Assembly (NCBI GenBank): GCA_965203915.1
Contig: OZ241918.1
Span: 558,001-622,000, forward strand
DNA from: JASGCL01 sp965203915
GTDB taxonomy: Bacteria; Pseudomonadota; Alphaproteobacteria; JASGCL01
Direction of reading: 5' to 3'
Length of the DNA stretch: 64,000 nucleotides
This document shows, piece by piece, positions 36,152 to 47,301 of the stretch. The notes beneath the pieces are model-generated. The model was not told the DNA's origin and did not search any database. It was given only the letters and a program-made list of their open reading frames with translations. Position 1 is the stretch's first letter. Each line of letters begins with the position of its first letter. The position numbers were made by a program, and so were the translations under genes.

Positions 36152-39100
36152 ATGGCATATAGTTGGAAAAGCGGGATATTGGGCGGCGTATCGGTGGCCG
36201 AAAGCGCGACGGCGGGGACGCCGCTGGCAACGCTGGTGGCGCAGGACGGCGGGGTGGTTGATGCCTTTTATTATACCCTGACTGGCCAGGATTCTTCGCT
36301 TTTTAACATTGACCTCTATGGTCGGTTATCCTTAAAACAAGCAATAGATTACGATACCACGGGCGGCACTTCATGGTGGCGGACGGCGGATGGGCAATGG
36401 CATGCTCCTGACCATCGTTATACGGTGGTGGTGAATGCTTTTAATGACGCGGATCAGCGGCAAATTACGACGACATTTATTTTAACGGTGGGTAATGTGA
36501 ATGACAACCCAACCAATTTTGCATGGGCGCAACAACCGATAGGGGTTAATCAATGGCGCAATGCGGCGAGCGGACTCATCACGGTAAATGTTAATGAAAA
36601 CAATGCGGTGGGCATGGCGGTGGGGCAGTTTTCGGCCATCGACGGCGATTATTTGGGGGCGGTTACTTACAATTTGGGCGGCACCGATGCGGCATATTTT
36701 AGCATCAACAACAATGGCGCCCTGACCTTAAAATCAAGCCTGGATTATGAAAGCACCCACGTGGGTAAAAATTACAGCGTGGTGGTAACAGCAACATCGA
36801 CCGATGGCAGCCCCGCGGTCAGCAGTTTGTTCGTGGTGTCGTTGGGTAATGTGGATGACAATGCCACGGCGTGGAGTTCAACTCCCGCCACGGGCATCTT
36901 GATTAATGAGAAGGAAGGAATAAGCCAGGCTGTAGCCCTTGGTGTGGTGGCTTCGGTTGCGAATTTCAAGGCACTTGATGCCGATGGGCAAACGGTAACC
37001 TATGGCTTGGCTGGGGATGATAAATGGATGTTCAGCATCGACAGCAATGGAACATTATATCGAACAAATGACGTTGATTATGAAACAAGCACATCTTGGC
37101 GCGCCAGCCACCAATTTTCGGTGACGGTGTTGGCGGGGGGCACGGCCAGCGGGATTACGGGGGCTGTTCAGCCACGTATTAGTTCATTATTCATCCTAAC
37201 GATTAACGCGGTTGATGAAGCACCCGTTTGGTCAGCCACCCCATTGGGTACAAAAGTATTGGTGGAGGCTGACGGCGCAACATATAATTATACCGACCCC
37301 TTTACTATTCCCGTTTCTACTGGCGGTGGGCAGGTTTTTACAGATCTTAATCCTAGCAATAATATTCCCAATTATGCCAATGGGGCCATTGTAACCCTGC
37401 CCTTTGATGTGGTGGTGCCCGCCCCATATAGCACTGCTCATATTTATTACCGCTTGGCGGGCGATAGCGCGAGCACGATACGTGATGCGGGGCAGGGGAA
37501 CAGCGTTGCCTTCACCAAGGGAATGAAATTAACTGCCTTCCAAGCTGGTGTTTTCCCTACCGCTAATGGTGTGCAACTTTTTAATACCGCTGGGTCGTCT
37601 ATCGTGGTGCAACCGAACTACGCTAACCGTTTTAATATTGCGGGTGGTATTGTTGCAACCTTCGCCGCCGTAGACCCCGAGGGGGCGGGCGTGCAATATT
37701 CGGTGTCGGGCACCGACGCCAACCGTTTCATTATTGATGGTAATGGCAAATTGATATTAACCCAGTCGCTGGATTATGAAGCGGCGGGTGGCGTGAATTA
37801 CAGTGTGGTGGTGGTGGCAACCGATGGCACGGGCCATGCGACCAGCCAAAATTTTGTTTTGTCATTGGGCAACAGCAACGATGAATTTGCTTGGTCGGGA
37901 ACGCAAACCGCTGGCGTTTCATTGTTGGAATTAACGGGAACCCAGGTGGTAACCGCCAGGGCATTGGCAACATTCGCCGCTTATGATTCCGATGCCAATG
38001 GCGGTGGTCACACACCACAAAGTGGCGTGGGGTATATTAGTTATAAGTTGGAGGGGGCTGATAAGACCTACTTCAACATTAACAAAGACACGGGGGTTTT
38101 AAGTTTTGTCAGCGCGGTTGATGCCGAAAATGGCCATGGCCAATTATACAGTGTTACCATATGGGCCAATGAAAAATCCCAAACATTGGGCACGCCATGG
38201 ATAAGCCAAAATTTTGTGTTAACCATCGGCGATGTTGATGAAAGCGCGATAATATGGAAAGATTCAAACAGCCACCCCATGACGGGCACGGTGGCGGAAA
38301 GTTATAATAGTTTGCGAACTATTGCTAAGGGGGAGGTTTACCCGATTGATTTAATCATTCCCGTGTCGCCATTTACTTGGTTTGATTTAGGTGGTGGTAT
38401 ATTGGGGGCTTATGGTGTAACCCCGCCACTATATGCCAATGGTTACAGCGTCACATTACCATATGACATTGTTATCAGCGGTTATAGCATGGGGGCTGAT
38501 GCGAGACAGGTTATGGTTAGGAATAGCGATGGTAGCATTACCATGAGGGGGGGGGTCGCTGATGGTATCAATGGCGCGAGTTCAGCCCCCTACAGCTATA
38601 CCATAGCCGCGGGGGCGGTTATTGTGGGCTATGGGACATATGACTCTGCTGGGTACGGGGCATATTTGAAAGATAGATCTTGGGACATAAATGTTTCCAA
38701 AACCGAAAAACGTATTGTAACATTGGCGGGCGGGATTGATGTTTTGGCGCCCACTGACGGGTTGCAAAATTTCCTCTTCACCGCCACCGATAGCGATGTC
38801 AGCAATATAATTTATTCGGTCAGCGGCACCGAAGCCGCCAATTTCACCGTGGCAAGCGACGTCGGTGGTAAGGGTATTGGCAAATTAACATATATTGGCA
38901 ATTTGGATTATGAAAGTGCCAGCCACACCCACACGGTCACCGTGGTGGCAACGTCGGGCAATAATAAGGTAACCCAATTGTTTATATTGTCGGTCACGGG
39001 TTTGAACGACGAAGCGGCGGTTTGGACCAGCAGCAGTGCCAATGGCGCAATTTCAGAAAATAACGTGGCGGGGGTTGCGTTGGCAACATTCTTGGCCACC

Positions 39101-42100
39101 GACCCCGATGGCGCGGGCGTAACATATTCGTTGAGCGGCACCGACGCCAATTTGTTCAGTTTGTCTTCCAGCGGCGGTGGGTTGCAGCTTATATCGGCGT
39201 TGAATTATGAAGGAACATACAATGGCCACAATGGTCATGTATTCAGCGTTATTGTGAATGCGTGGGGCACGGCGGGCGGCGCGGTGTGGGGTTTTGGTCT
39301 GGCGACAACCAAATTGTTCGTGTTGTCGTTGGGTAATGTTAATGAATTCGCCACGGGTTTTGCATGGGCGCAACAACCGTTGCCCCAGGCGCAATATAGC
39401 CAAGGGGTGTCGGCCCAAGGTTGGAGTGCAGCGAGCAGCACGATGGTTGCGAATATCAATGAAAATAACACGGCGGGCATGACGGTGGCACAATTTTTGG
39501 CCACCGACGGCGACACCGTGCCCGTAACCTATAGCCTGAGCGGTGTTGATGCGGGATTTTTTGATATTAATGGTAATGGCGCCCTGACCTTAAAATCAAG
39601 CCTGGATTATGAAAGCACCCATGTGGGTAAAAATTACAGCGTGGTGGTAACAGCAACATCGACCGATGGTAGCCCCGCGGTCAGTAGTTTGTTCGTGGTG
39701 TCGTTGGGTAATGTGGATGATAATGCCACGGTGTGGAGTGGAACCCCTGTCACGGGCGTAGCGGTCAATGAAACAGCGGGCATAACCAATACCGTGGTTC
39801 TTTCAACGCGGGTGTCGCTGGCCGATTTCAGGGCGATTGATGGCGACGGGCAAACGGTAAAATATAGTCTGGCGGGTGACACAGCGGGTATGTTTAGCAT
39901 CGACAGCAATGGGGTATTATATCGGACGCGTAATGTGGATTATGAAACAAGCCAACATCAATTCTCTGTAACGGTATGGGCATGGGGCGCGGCAAACACT
40001 GATGGCATTGCCAACGATGGTGCTGGTATCAACAAATTATTCATCCTGACGATTAATAATGTGAATGAATTCGGCACTGGCTTTACATGGGCGCAACAAC
40101 CGATAGGGGTTAATCAATGGCGCAATGGGGCGAGCGGTCTCATCACGGTGGGTGTTAGTGAAAACAACGCGATGGGTATGGCGGTGGGGCAGTTTGCAGC
40201 AACCGATGGCGATCAAGTGGCGGTTACTTACAATTTGGGCGGCACCGATGCGGCATATTTTAGCATCAACAACAATGGTGCTCTAACCTTAAAATCAAGT
40301 TTAAATTATGAAGATAGCGTTCATACGGCGAAAAATTATAGCGTGGTGGTAACGGCAACATCGACCGATGGCAGCCCCGCGGTCAGCAGTTTGTTCGTGG
40401 TGTCGTTGGGTAATGTGGATGATAATGCCACGGTGTGGAGTGGAACCCCCGCCACGGGCGTAGCGGTCAATGAAACAGCGGGCATAACCAATACCGTGGT
40501 TCTTTCAACGCGGGTGTCGCTGGCCGATTTCAGGGCGATTGATGCCGACGGGCAAACGGTAAAATATAGTCTGGCGGGTGATACAGCGGGTATGTTTAGC
40601 ATCGACAGCAATGGGGTATTATATCGGACGCGTAATGTGGATTATGAAACAAGCCAACATCAATTCTCTGTAACGGTATGGGCATGGGGCGCGGCAAACA
40701 CTGATGGCATTGCCAACGATGGTGCTGGTATCAACAAATTATTCATCCTGACGATTAATAATGTGAATGAATTCGGCACTGGCTTTACATGGGCGCAACA
40801 ACCGATTGGGACTAATCAATGGCGCAATGGGGCGAGCGGGCTCGTCACGGTGGGTGTTAATGAAAACAACGCGATGGGTATGGCGGTGGGGCAGTTTGCA
40901 GCAACCGACGGCGACCAAGTGGCGGTTACTTACAATTTGGGCGGCACCGATGCGGCATATTTTAGCATCAACAACAATGGTGCTCTAACCTTAAAATCAA
41001 GCCTGGATTATGAAAGCACCCACGTGGGTAAAAATTATAGCGTGGTGGTAACAGCAACATCGACCGATGGTAGCCCCGCGGTCAGTAGTTTGTTCGTGGT
41101 GTCGTTGGGTAATGTGGATGATAATGCCACGGTGTGGAGTGGAACCCCTGTCACGGGCGTAGCGGTCAATGAAACAGCGGGCATAACCAATACCGTGGTT
41201 CTTTCAACGCGGGTGTCGCTGGCCGATTTCAGGGCGATTGATGGCGACGGGCAAACGGTAAAATATAGTCTGGCGGGTGACACAGCGGGTATGTTTAGCA
41301 TTGACAGCAATGGGGTATTATATCGGACGCGTAATGTGGATTATGAAACAAGCCAACATCAATTCTCTGTAACGGTATGGGCATGGGGCGCGGCAAACAC
41401 TGATGGCATTGCCAACGATGGTGCTGGTATCAACAAATTATTCATCCTGACGATTAATAATGTGAATGAATTCGGCACTGGCTTTACATGGGCGCAACAA
41501 CCGATTGGGACTAATCAATGGCGCAATGGGGCGAGCGGGCTCGTCACGGTGGGTGTTAATGAAAACAACGCGATGGGTATGGCGGTGGGGCAGTTTGCAG
41601 CAACCGACGGCGACCAAGTGGCGGTTACTTACAATTTGGGCGGCACCGATGCGGCATATTTTAGCATCAACAACAATGGTGCTCTAACCTTAAAATCAAG
41701 CCTGGATTATGAAAGCACCCACGTGGGTAAAAATTATAGCGTGGTGGTAACAGCAACATCGACCGATGGTAGCCCCGCGGTCAGTAGTTTGTTCGTGGTG
41801 TCGTTGGGTAATGTGGATGATAATGCCACGGTGTGGAGTGGAACCCCCGCCACGGGCGTAGCGGTCAATGAAACAGCGGGCATAACCAATACCGTGGTTC
41901 TTTCAACGCGGGTGTCGCTGGCCGATTTCAGGGCGATTGATGGCGACGGGCAAACGGTAAAATATAGTCTGGCGGGTGACACAGCGGGTATGTTTAGCAT
42001 CGACAGCAATGGGGTATTATATCGGACGCGTAATGTGGATTATGAAACAAGCCAACATCAATTCTCTGTAACGGTATGGGCATGGGGCGCGGCAAACACT

Positions 42101-45100
42101 GATGGCATTGCCAACGATGGTGCTGGTATCAACAAATTATTCATCCTGACGATTAATAACGTGAATGAACTTGGCACGGGCTTTACATGGGCGCAACAAC
42201 CGATTGGGACTAATCAATGGCGCAATGGGGCGAGCGGGCTCGTCACGGTGGGTGTTAATGAAAACAACGCGATGGGTATGGCGGTGGGGCAGTTTGCAGC
42301 AACCGACGGCGACCAAGTGGCGGTTACTTACAATTTGGGCGGCACCGATGCGGCATATTTTAGCATCAACAACAATGGTGCTCTAACCTTAAAATCAAGC
42401 CTGGATTATGAAAGCACCCACGTGGGTAAAAATTATAGCGTGGTGGTAACAGCAACATCGACCGATGGTAGCCCCGCGGTCAGTAGTTTGTTCGTGGTGT
42501 CGTTGGGTAATGTGGATGATAATGCCACGGTGTGGAGTGGAACCCCCGCCACGGGCGTAGCGGTCAATGAAACAGCGGGCATAACCAATACCGTGGTTCT
42601 TTCAACGCGGGTGTCGCTGGCCGATTTCAGGGCGATTGATGGCGACGGGCAAACGGTAAAATATAGTCTGGCGGGTGACACAGCGGGTATGTTTAGCATC
42701 GACAGCAATGGGGTATTATATCGGACGCGTAATGTGGATTATGAAACAAGCCAACATCAATTCTCTGTAACGGTATGGGCATGGGGCGCGGCAAACACTG
42801 ATGGCATTGCCAACGATGGTGCTGGTATCAACAAATTATTCATCCTGACGATTAATAACGTGAATGAACTTGGCACGGGCTTTACATGGGCGCAACAACC
42901 GATAGGGGTTAATCAATGGCGCAATGGGGCGAGCGGTCTCATCACGGTGGGTGTTAGTGAAAACAACGCGATGGGTATGGCGGTGGGGCAGTTTGCAGCA
43001 ACCGACGGCGACGGGGTATCTGTTACTTACAGTTTGAGTGGCGCCGATGCGGGGAATTTTAGCATCAACAACAATGGTGCCCTGACCTTGAAATCAAGCC
43101 TGGATTATGAAAGTCGCGTGGGTAAAAATTACAGCGTGGTGGTAACAGCAACATCGACCGATGGCAGCCCCGCGGTCAGCAGTTTGTTCGTTGTAAGTTT
43201 GCAAGACAGCGTCAAAGAATTTGTGTGGACCAATAACCCAAGCGGCGCGTCTATTTCTGAAACGGCGGCGTTGGTGGGGGCTACGGTGGCGGATTTCAAT
43301 ATTGGTGGCGGTGCGGGCGGCACGGCCTTTACCGAAGGAACAGGTTCTGGCTATTGGCTGGTTCAGGGATTTGGCGATGTAGCGCAATTTAATCTTAATC
43401 AGCAAACGGGGGTTCTAACATTAAGGGGTGCCCGTGATTATGAAACGGATCATGCTGGACGCCCTGACCATCGGTTTTCGGTGGCGGTGGGTGCGTGGCG
43501 CGATGGCGGTGGAGAGGTTAGCCATGTATTTGTTTTAACGGTGACCGATGCTAATGAAGCAATGGCGTTCCAATGGCAAGCCCAGCCCTTGTCTAATGCG
43601 CAATATAGCCAGGGGGTTAACCTTGGGTGGAGTGGGGCAAGCAGCACGATAGTTGCGAATATTAGCGAAAGTATAACGGTTGGTGGGTTGCAAGTGGCAA
43701 AATTCAAAGGCGTTGACGCTGATATTGGGGTTTATGTTACCTATAACCTGGGCGGCACCGATGCGACCTATTTCAGCATCGACACCAACGGGCGTTTGTA
43801 TTTGGCATCGAATTTGGATTATGAAAGCACTCATGTAGGTAAAAATTATAGCGTGGTGGTCACGGCGAAATCGACCGATGGTAGTGCGGCGATTAGCAAC
43901 ATGGTGGTGATAAGCCTGAGCAATGTGGATGATAATGCCACGGCGTGGAGTGGAACCCCTGTCACGGGCGTAGCGGTCAATGAAACAGCGGGCATAACCA
44001 ATACCGTGGTTCTTTCAACGCGGGTGTCGCTGGCCGATTTCAGGGCGATTGATGGCGACGGGCAAACGGTAAAATATAGTCTGGTGGGTGACACAGCGGG
44101 TATGTTTAGCATCGACAGCAATGGGGTATTATATCGGACGCGTAATGCGGATTATGAAACAAGCCAACGTCAATTCTCGGTAACGGTATGGGCATGGGGC
44201 GCGGCAAACACCGGGGGCATTGCCAACGATGGTGCTGGTATCAACAAATTATTCATCCTGACGATTAATAATGTGAATGACGGCGCAACCAATTTTACAT
44301 GGGCGCAACAACCGATTGGGGCTAATCAATGGCGCAATGGGGCGAGCGGTCTCATCACGGTGGGTGTTAATGAAAACAACGCGATTGGTATGGCGGTGGG
44401 GCAGTTTGCAGCAACCGATGGCGATCAAGTGGCGGTTACTTACAATTTGGGCGGCACCGATGCGGCATATTTTAGCATCAACAACAATGGTGCTCTAACC
44501 TTAAAATCAAGTTTAAATTATGAAGATAGCGTTCATACGGCGAAAAATTATAGCGTGGTGGTAACGGCAACATCGACCGATGGCAGCCCCGCGGTCAGCA
44601 GTTTGTTCGTGGTGTCGTTGGGTAATGTGGATGATAATGCCACGGTGTGGAGTGGAACCCCCGCCACGGGCGTAGCGGTCAATGAAACAGCGGGCATAAC
44701 CAATACCGTGGTTCTTTCAACGCGGGTGTCGCTGGCCGATTTCAGGGCGATTGATGCCGACGGGCAAACGGTAAAATATAGTCTGGCGGGTGATACAGCG
44801 GGTATGTTTAGCATCGACAGCAATGGGGTATTATATCGGACGCGTAATGTGGATTATGAAACAAGCCAACATCAATTCTCTGTAACGGTATGGGCATGGG
44901 GCGCGGCAAACACTGATGGCATTGCCAACGATGGTGCTGGTATCAACAAATTATTCATCCTGACGATTAATAGTGTGAATGAACTTGGCACTGGCTTTAC
45001 ATGGGCGCAACAACCGATTGGGACTAATCAATGGCGCAATGGGGCGAGCGGTCTCGTCACGGTGGGTGTTAATGAAAACAACGCGATTGGTATGGCGGTG

Positions 45101-47281
45101 GGGCAGTTTGCAGCAACCGACGGCGATCAAGTGGCGGTTACTTACAATTTGGGCGGCACCGATGCGGCATATTTTAGCATCAACAACAATGGCGCCCTGA
45201 CCTTAAAATCAAGCCTGGATTATGAAGATGGTGTCCATACGGCGAAAAATTACAGCGTGGTGGTAACAGCAACATCGACCGATGGTAGCCCCGCGGTCAG
45301 CAGTTTGTTCGTGGTGTCGTTGGGTAATGTGGATGATAATGCCACGGTGTGGAGTGGAACCCCCGCCACGGGCGTAGCGGTCAATGAAACAGCGGGCATA
45401 ACCAATACCGTGGTTCTTTCAACGCGGGTGTCGCTGGCCGATTTCAGGGCGATTGATGGCGACGGGCAAACGGTAAAATATAGTCTGGCGGGTGACACAG
45501 CGGGTATGTTTAGCATCGACAGCAATGGGGTATTATATCGGACGCGTAATGTGGATTATGAAACAAGCCAACATCAATTCTCTGTAACGGTATGGGCATG
45601 GGGCGCGGCAAACACTGATGGCATTGCCAACGATGGTGCTGGTATCAACAAATTATTCATCCTGACGATTAATAATGTGAATGAATTCGGCACTGGCTTT
45701 ACATGGGCGCAACAACCGATTGGGACTAATCAATGGCGCAATGGGGCGAGCGGGCTCGTCACGGTGGGTGTTAATGAAAACAACGCGATTGGTATGGCGG
45801 TGGGGCAGTTTGCAGCAACCGACGGCGACCAAGTGGCGGTTACTTACAATTTGGGCGGCACCGATGCGGCATATTTTAGCATCAACAACAATGGCGCCCT
45901 GACCTTAAAATCAAGCCTGGATTATGAAAGCACCCACGTGGGTAAAAATTACAGCGTGGTGGTAACAGCAACATCGACCGATGGCAGCCCCGCGGTCAGC
46001 AGTTTGTTCGTGGTGTCGTTGGGTAATGTGGATGATAATGCCACGGCGTGGAGTTCAACCCCCGCCACAGGCATCGCGATTGATGAAAAGGCAGGAATAA
46101 TCAATAGCGTCGCTCTTGGCGTGCTAGCTTCGGTTGCGAATTTCAAGGCACTTGATGCCGATGGTCAAACGGTAACCTATAGCTTGGATGGGGCGGATAA
46201 ATGGATGTTCAGCATAGACAGCAATGGGGTATTATACCGAACAAATGATGTGGATTATGAAACAAGCACTTCTTGGCGCCCCAGCCATCAATTTTCGGTA
46301 ACGGTGTGGGCGTGGGGCGCGGCAAACAGCGGTGGTATCGTTAACGGTGGTGCTGGCATCAGTAAATTGTTTGTGTTGACTATTAATAATATTAGTGAAC
46401 CAACTAATTTTTCTAGCACACCAAGCACGGGTATCGCCGTTAACGAAAACAATGTCGTGGGATTAACGGTGGGTAGTTTCCGCGCGATTGATGGTGACGG
46501 GGCGGCGGTAACATATAGCCTTGGCGGCACCGATGCGACATACTTCAGTATTGATACGAATGGTAATTTAAAATTAAGATCAATTTTGGATTTTGAAGAT
46601 GCGAATCATACAGCCCATAATTACAGCGTGGTGGTGCAGGCAACATCGACCGATGGCGGTGCCACGATTAGCAGCGCGTTTGTGTTGTCGTTGGGTAATG
46701 TTGCGGGGGCAAACCATGCCGACCACACGGCTTACATCGACGGCACCACGGCGACCCATGTGGTGAATGTGGGTGGCATTATTGGCCATGGCGAATCGGG
46801 CAATATTGATTATGCCAATGTGCAATTCCATGGCGTTAATTACACCGACAAAGTTATTACGCACAATGTTGCCCCCGATGGTTTACAATCAACCATGGTG
46901 GATTATGTGTCGCGTGGCATTAGCGATCTGGAATCTTTACGAATAAGTTTCAACGGCTTCACCGATACCGATGGCAGCAAACGTAACCATTGGTTCTTCG
47001 TCCAGGATGATGCAACCGACAACAGCGGGCATATTGTGTTCGATGCCGATGGCCAGAATGTAAACCTGCATAGTTTTGCTAATGGCGGCGGTTTAGCAAC
47101 TGCTGACCAAATCAACCTGCTTGCTGGTTCGAACTACGGCATTGACGGCGACTTCGCCAAACCAACCGACTTGAATTTGAACTTGGCTTCCGACCTATTG
47201 CACCAAAACATCGCGGGGGCATTGACCTTCGACCAATTCCTCGCCCTCCTCGGCGGCAGCCAGCATATCAGCTTTGTTTAA
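36152..47281 (+). CDS. giant cadherin-repeat protein 3 (3709 aa)
   Basis: About 28 cadherin-like repeats, no signal peptide, and the same C-terminal block. The first 165 residues follow giant gene 1 (DADQRQITTT, NVNDNPTNF). Residues about 235-370 correspond to a late part of gene 1 (around 21240-21650), and everything after about residue 900 corresponds to giant gene 2. The gene is thus a mosaic. Insert 1 (about residues 369-496) differs strongly from that of genes 1 and 2; insert 2 is at about 713-859 and contains a G9 tract. Array A has four 699/702-base units. It is almost identical to giant gene 4; one substitution I noticed is T38253 against C49753 (Ile for Thr). Probable secreted or surface protein by inference. 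Confidence 0.88.
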   Translation: MAYSWKSGILGGVSVAESATAGTPLATLVAQDGGVVDAFYYTLTGQDSSLFNIDLYGRLSLKQAIDYDTTGGTSWWRTADGQWHAPDHRYTVVVNAFNDADQRQITTTFILTVGNVNDNPTNFAWAQQPIGVNQWRNAASGLITVNVNENNAVGMAVGQFSAIDGDYLGAVTYNLGGTDAAYFSINNNGALTLKSSLDYESTHVGKNYSVVVTATSTDGSPAVSSLFVVSLGNVDDNATAWSSTPATGILINEKEGISQAVALGVVASVANFKALDADGQTVTYGLAGDDKWMFSIDSNGTLYRTNDVDYETSTSWRASHQFSVTVLAGGTASGITGAVQPRISSLFILTINAVDEAPVWSATPLGTKVLVEADGATYNYTDPFTIPVSTGGGQVFTDLNPSNNIPNYANGAIVTLPFDVVVPAPYSTAHIYYRLAGDSASTIRDAGQGNSVAFTKGMKLTAFQAGVFPTANGVQLFNTAGSSIVVQPNYANRFNIAGGIVATFAAVDPEGAGVQYSVSGTDANRFIIDGNGKLILTQSLDYEAAGGVNYSVVVVATDGTGHATSQNFVLSLGNSNDEFAWSGTQTAGVSLLELTGTQVVTARALATFAAYDSDANGGGHTPQSGVGYISYKLEGADKTYFNINKDTGVLSFVSAVDAENGHGQLYSVTIWANEKSQTLGTPWISQNFVLTIGDVDESAIIWKDSNSHPMTGTVAESYNSLRTIAKGEVYPIDLIIPVSPFTWFDLGGGILGAYGVTPPLYANGYSVTLPYDIVISGYSMGADARQVMVRNSDGSITMRGGVADGINGASSAPYSYTIAAGAVIVGYGTYDSAGYGAYLKDRSWDINVSKTEKRIVTLAGGIDVLAPTDGLQNFLFTATDSDVSNIIYSVSGTEAANFTVASDVGGKGIGKLTYIGNLDYESASHTHTVTVVATSGNNKVTQLFILSVTGLNDEAAVWTSSSANGAISENNVAGVALATFLATDPDGAGVTYSLSGTDANLFSLSSSGGGLQLISALNYEGTYNGHNGHVFSVIVNAWGTAGGAVWGFGLATTKLFVLSLGNVNEFATGFAWAQQPLPQAQYSQGVSAQGWSAASSTMVANINENNTAGMTVAQFLATDGDTVPVTYSLSGVDAGFFDINGNGALTLKSSLDYESTHVGKNYSVVVTATSTDGSPAVSSLFVVSLGNVDDNATVWSGTPVTGVAVNETAGITNTVVLSTRVSLADFRAIDGDGQTVKYSLAGDTAGMFSIDSNGVLYRTRNVDYETSQHQFSVTVWAWGAANTDGIANDGAGINKLFILTINNVNEFGTGFTWAQQPIGVNQWRNGASGLITVGVSENNAMGMAVGQFAATDGDQVAVTYNLGGTDAAYFSINNNGALTLKSSLNYEDSVHTAKNYSVVVTATSTDGSPAVSSLFVVSLGNVDDNATVWSGTPATGVAVNETAGITNTVVLSTRVSLADFRAIDADGQTVKYSLAGDTAGMFSIDSNGVLYRTRNVDYETSQHQFSVTVWAWGAANTDGIANDGAGINKLFILTINNVNEFGTGFTWAQQPIGTNQWRNGASGLVTVGVNENNAMGMAVGQFAATDGDQVAVTYNLGGTDAAYFSINNNGALTLKSSLDYESTHVGKNYSVVVTATSTDGSPAVSSLFVVSLGNVDDNATVWSGTPVTGVAVNETAGITNTVVLSTRVSLADFRAIDGDGQTVKYSLAGDTAGMFSIDSNGVLYRTRNVDYETSQHQFSVTVWAWGAANTDGIANDGAGINKLFILTINNVNEFGTGFTWAQQPIGTNQWRNGASGLVTVGVNENNAMGMAVGQFAATDGDQVAVTYNLGGTDAAYFSINNNGALTLKSSLDYESTHVGKNYSVVVTATSTDGSPAVSSLFVVSLGNVDDNATVWSGTPATGVAVNETAGITNTVVLSTRVSLADFRAIDGDGQTVKYSLAGDTAGMFSIDSNGVLYRTRNVDYETSQHQFSVTVWAWGAANTDGIANDGAGINKLFILTINNVNELGTGFTWAQQPIGTNQWRNGASGLVTVGVNENNAMGMAVGQFAATDGDQVAVTYNLGGTDAAYFSINNNGALTLKSSLDYESTHVGKNYSVVVTATSTDGSPAVSSLFVVSLGNVDDNATVWSGTPATGVAVNETAGITNTVVLSTRVSLADFRAIDGDGQTVKYSLAGDTAGMFSIDSNGVLYRTRNVDYETSQHQFSVTVWAWGAANTDGIANDGAGINKLFILTINNVNELGTGFTWAQQPIGVNQWRNGASGLITVGVSENNAMGMAVGQFAATDGDGVSVTYSLSGADAGNFSINNNGALTLKSSLDYESRVGKNYSVVVTATSTDGSPAVSSLFVVSLQDSVKEFVWTNNPSGASISETAALVGATVADFNIGGGAGGTAFTEGTGSGYWLVQGFGDVAQFNLNQQTGVLTLRGARDYETDHAGRPDHRFSVAVGAWRDGGGEVSHVFVLTVTDANEAMAFQWQAQPLSNAQYSQGVNLGWSGASSTIVANISESITVGGLQVAKFKGVDADIGVYVTYNLGGTDATYFSIDTNGRLYLASNLDYESTHVGKNYSVVVTAKSTDGSAAISNMVVISLSNVDDNATAWSGTPVTGVAVNETAGITNTVVLSTRVSLADFRAIDGDGQTVKYSLVGDTAGMFSIDSNGVLYRTRNADYETSQRQFSVTVWAWGAANTGGIANDGAGINKLFILTINNVNDGATNFTWAQQPIGANQWRNGASGLITVGVNENNAIGMAVGQFAATDGDQVAVTYNLGGTDAAYFSINNNGALTLKSSLNYEDSVHTAKNYSVVVTATSTDGSPAVSSLFVVSLGNVDDNATVWSGTPATGVAVNETAGITNTVVLSTRVSLADFRAIDADGQTVKYSLAGDTAGMFSIDSNGVLYRTRNVDYETSQHQFSVTVWAWGAANTDGIANDGAGINKLFILTINSVNELGTGFTWAQQPIGTNQWRNGASGLVTVGVNENNAIGMAVGQFAATDGDQVAVTYNLGGTDAAYFSINNNGALTLKSSLDYEDGVHTAKNYSVVVTATSTDGSPAVSSLFVVSLGNVDDNATVWSGTPATGVAVNETAGITNTVVLSTRVSLADFRAIDGDGQTVKYSLAGDTAGMFSIDSNGVLYRTRNVDYETSQHQFSVTVWAWGAANTDGIANDGAGINKLFILTINNVNEFGTGFTWAQQPIGTNQWRNGASGLVTVGVNENNAIGMAVGQFAATDGDQVAVTYNLGGTDAAYFSINNNGALTLKSSLDYESTHVGKNYSVVVTATSTDGSPAVSSLFVVSLGNVDDNATAWSSTPATGIAIDEKAGIINSVALGVLASVANFKALDADGQTVTYSLDGADKWMFSIDSNGVLYRTNDVDYETSTSWRPSHQFSVTVWAWGAANSGGIVNGGAGISKLFVLTINNISEPTNFSSTPSTGIAVNENNVVGLTVGSFRAIDGDGAAVTYSLGGTDATYFSIDTNGNLKLRSILDFEDANHTAHNYSVVVQATSTDGGATISSAFVLSLGNVAGANHADHTAYIDGTTATHVVNVGGIIGHGESGNIDYANVQFHGVNYTDKVITHNVAPDGLQSTMVDYVSRGISDLESLRISFNGFTDTDGSKRNHWFFVQDDATDNSGHIVFDADGQNVNLHSFANGGGLATADQINLLAGSNYGIDGDFAKPTDLNLNLASDLLHQNIAGALTFDQFLALLGGSQHISFV
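38547..38555 (+). repeat. G9 homopolymer inside giant gene 3
   Basis: Nine G in insert 2, at the position equivalent to 22948-22956 of gene 1. In frame as sequenced. Confidence 0.9.
40082..42880 (+). repeat. unit array A of giant gene 3 (one 702-bp and three 699-bp units)
   Basis: Landmarks at 40082, 40784, 41483, 42182 and 42881. This is two units more than in giant gene 2. Confidence 0.9.
44294..45697 (+). repeat. unit array B of giant gene 3 (two 702-bp units)
   Basis: Landmarks at 44294, 44996 and 45698, the same number as in giant gene 2. Confidence 0.88.
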
Positions 47282-47301
47282 GCTGATAGGAATTTTTATT
47301 T
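47266..47301 (+). terminator. intrinsic terminator overlapping the stop of giant gene 3
   Basis: Same hairpin and T-rich tail as in genes 1 and 2; the stop codon is 47279-47281. Confidence 0.7.
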
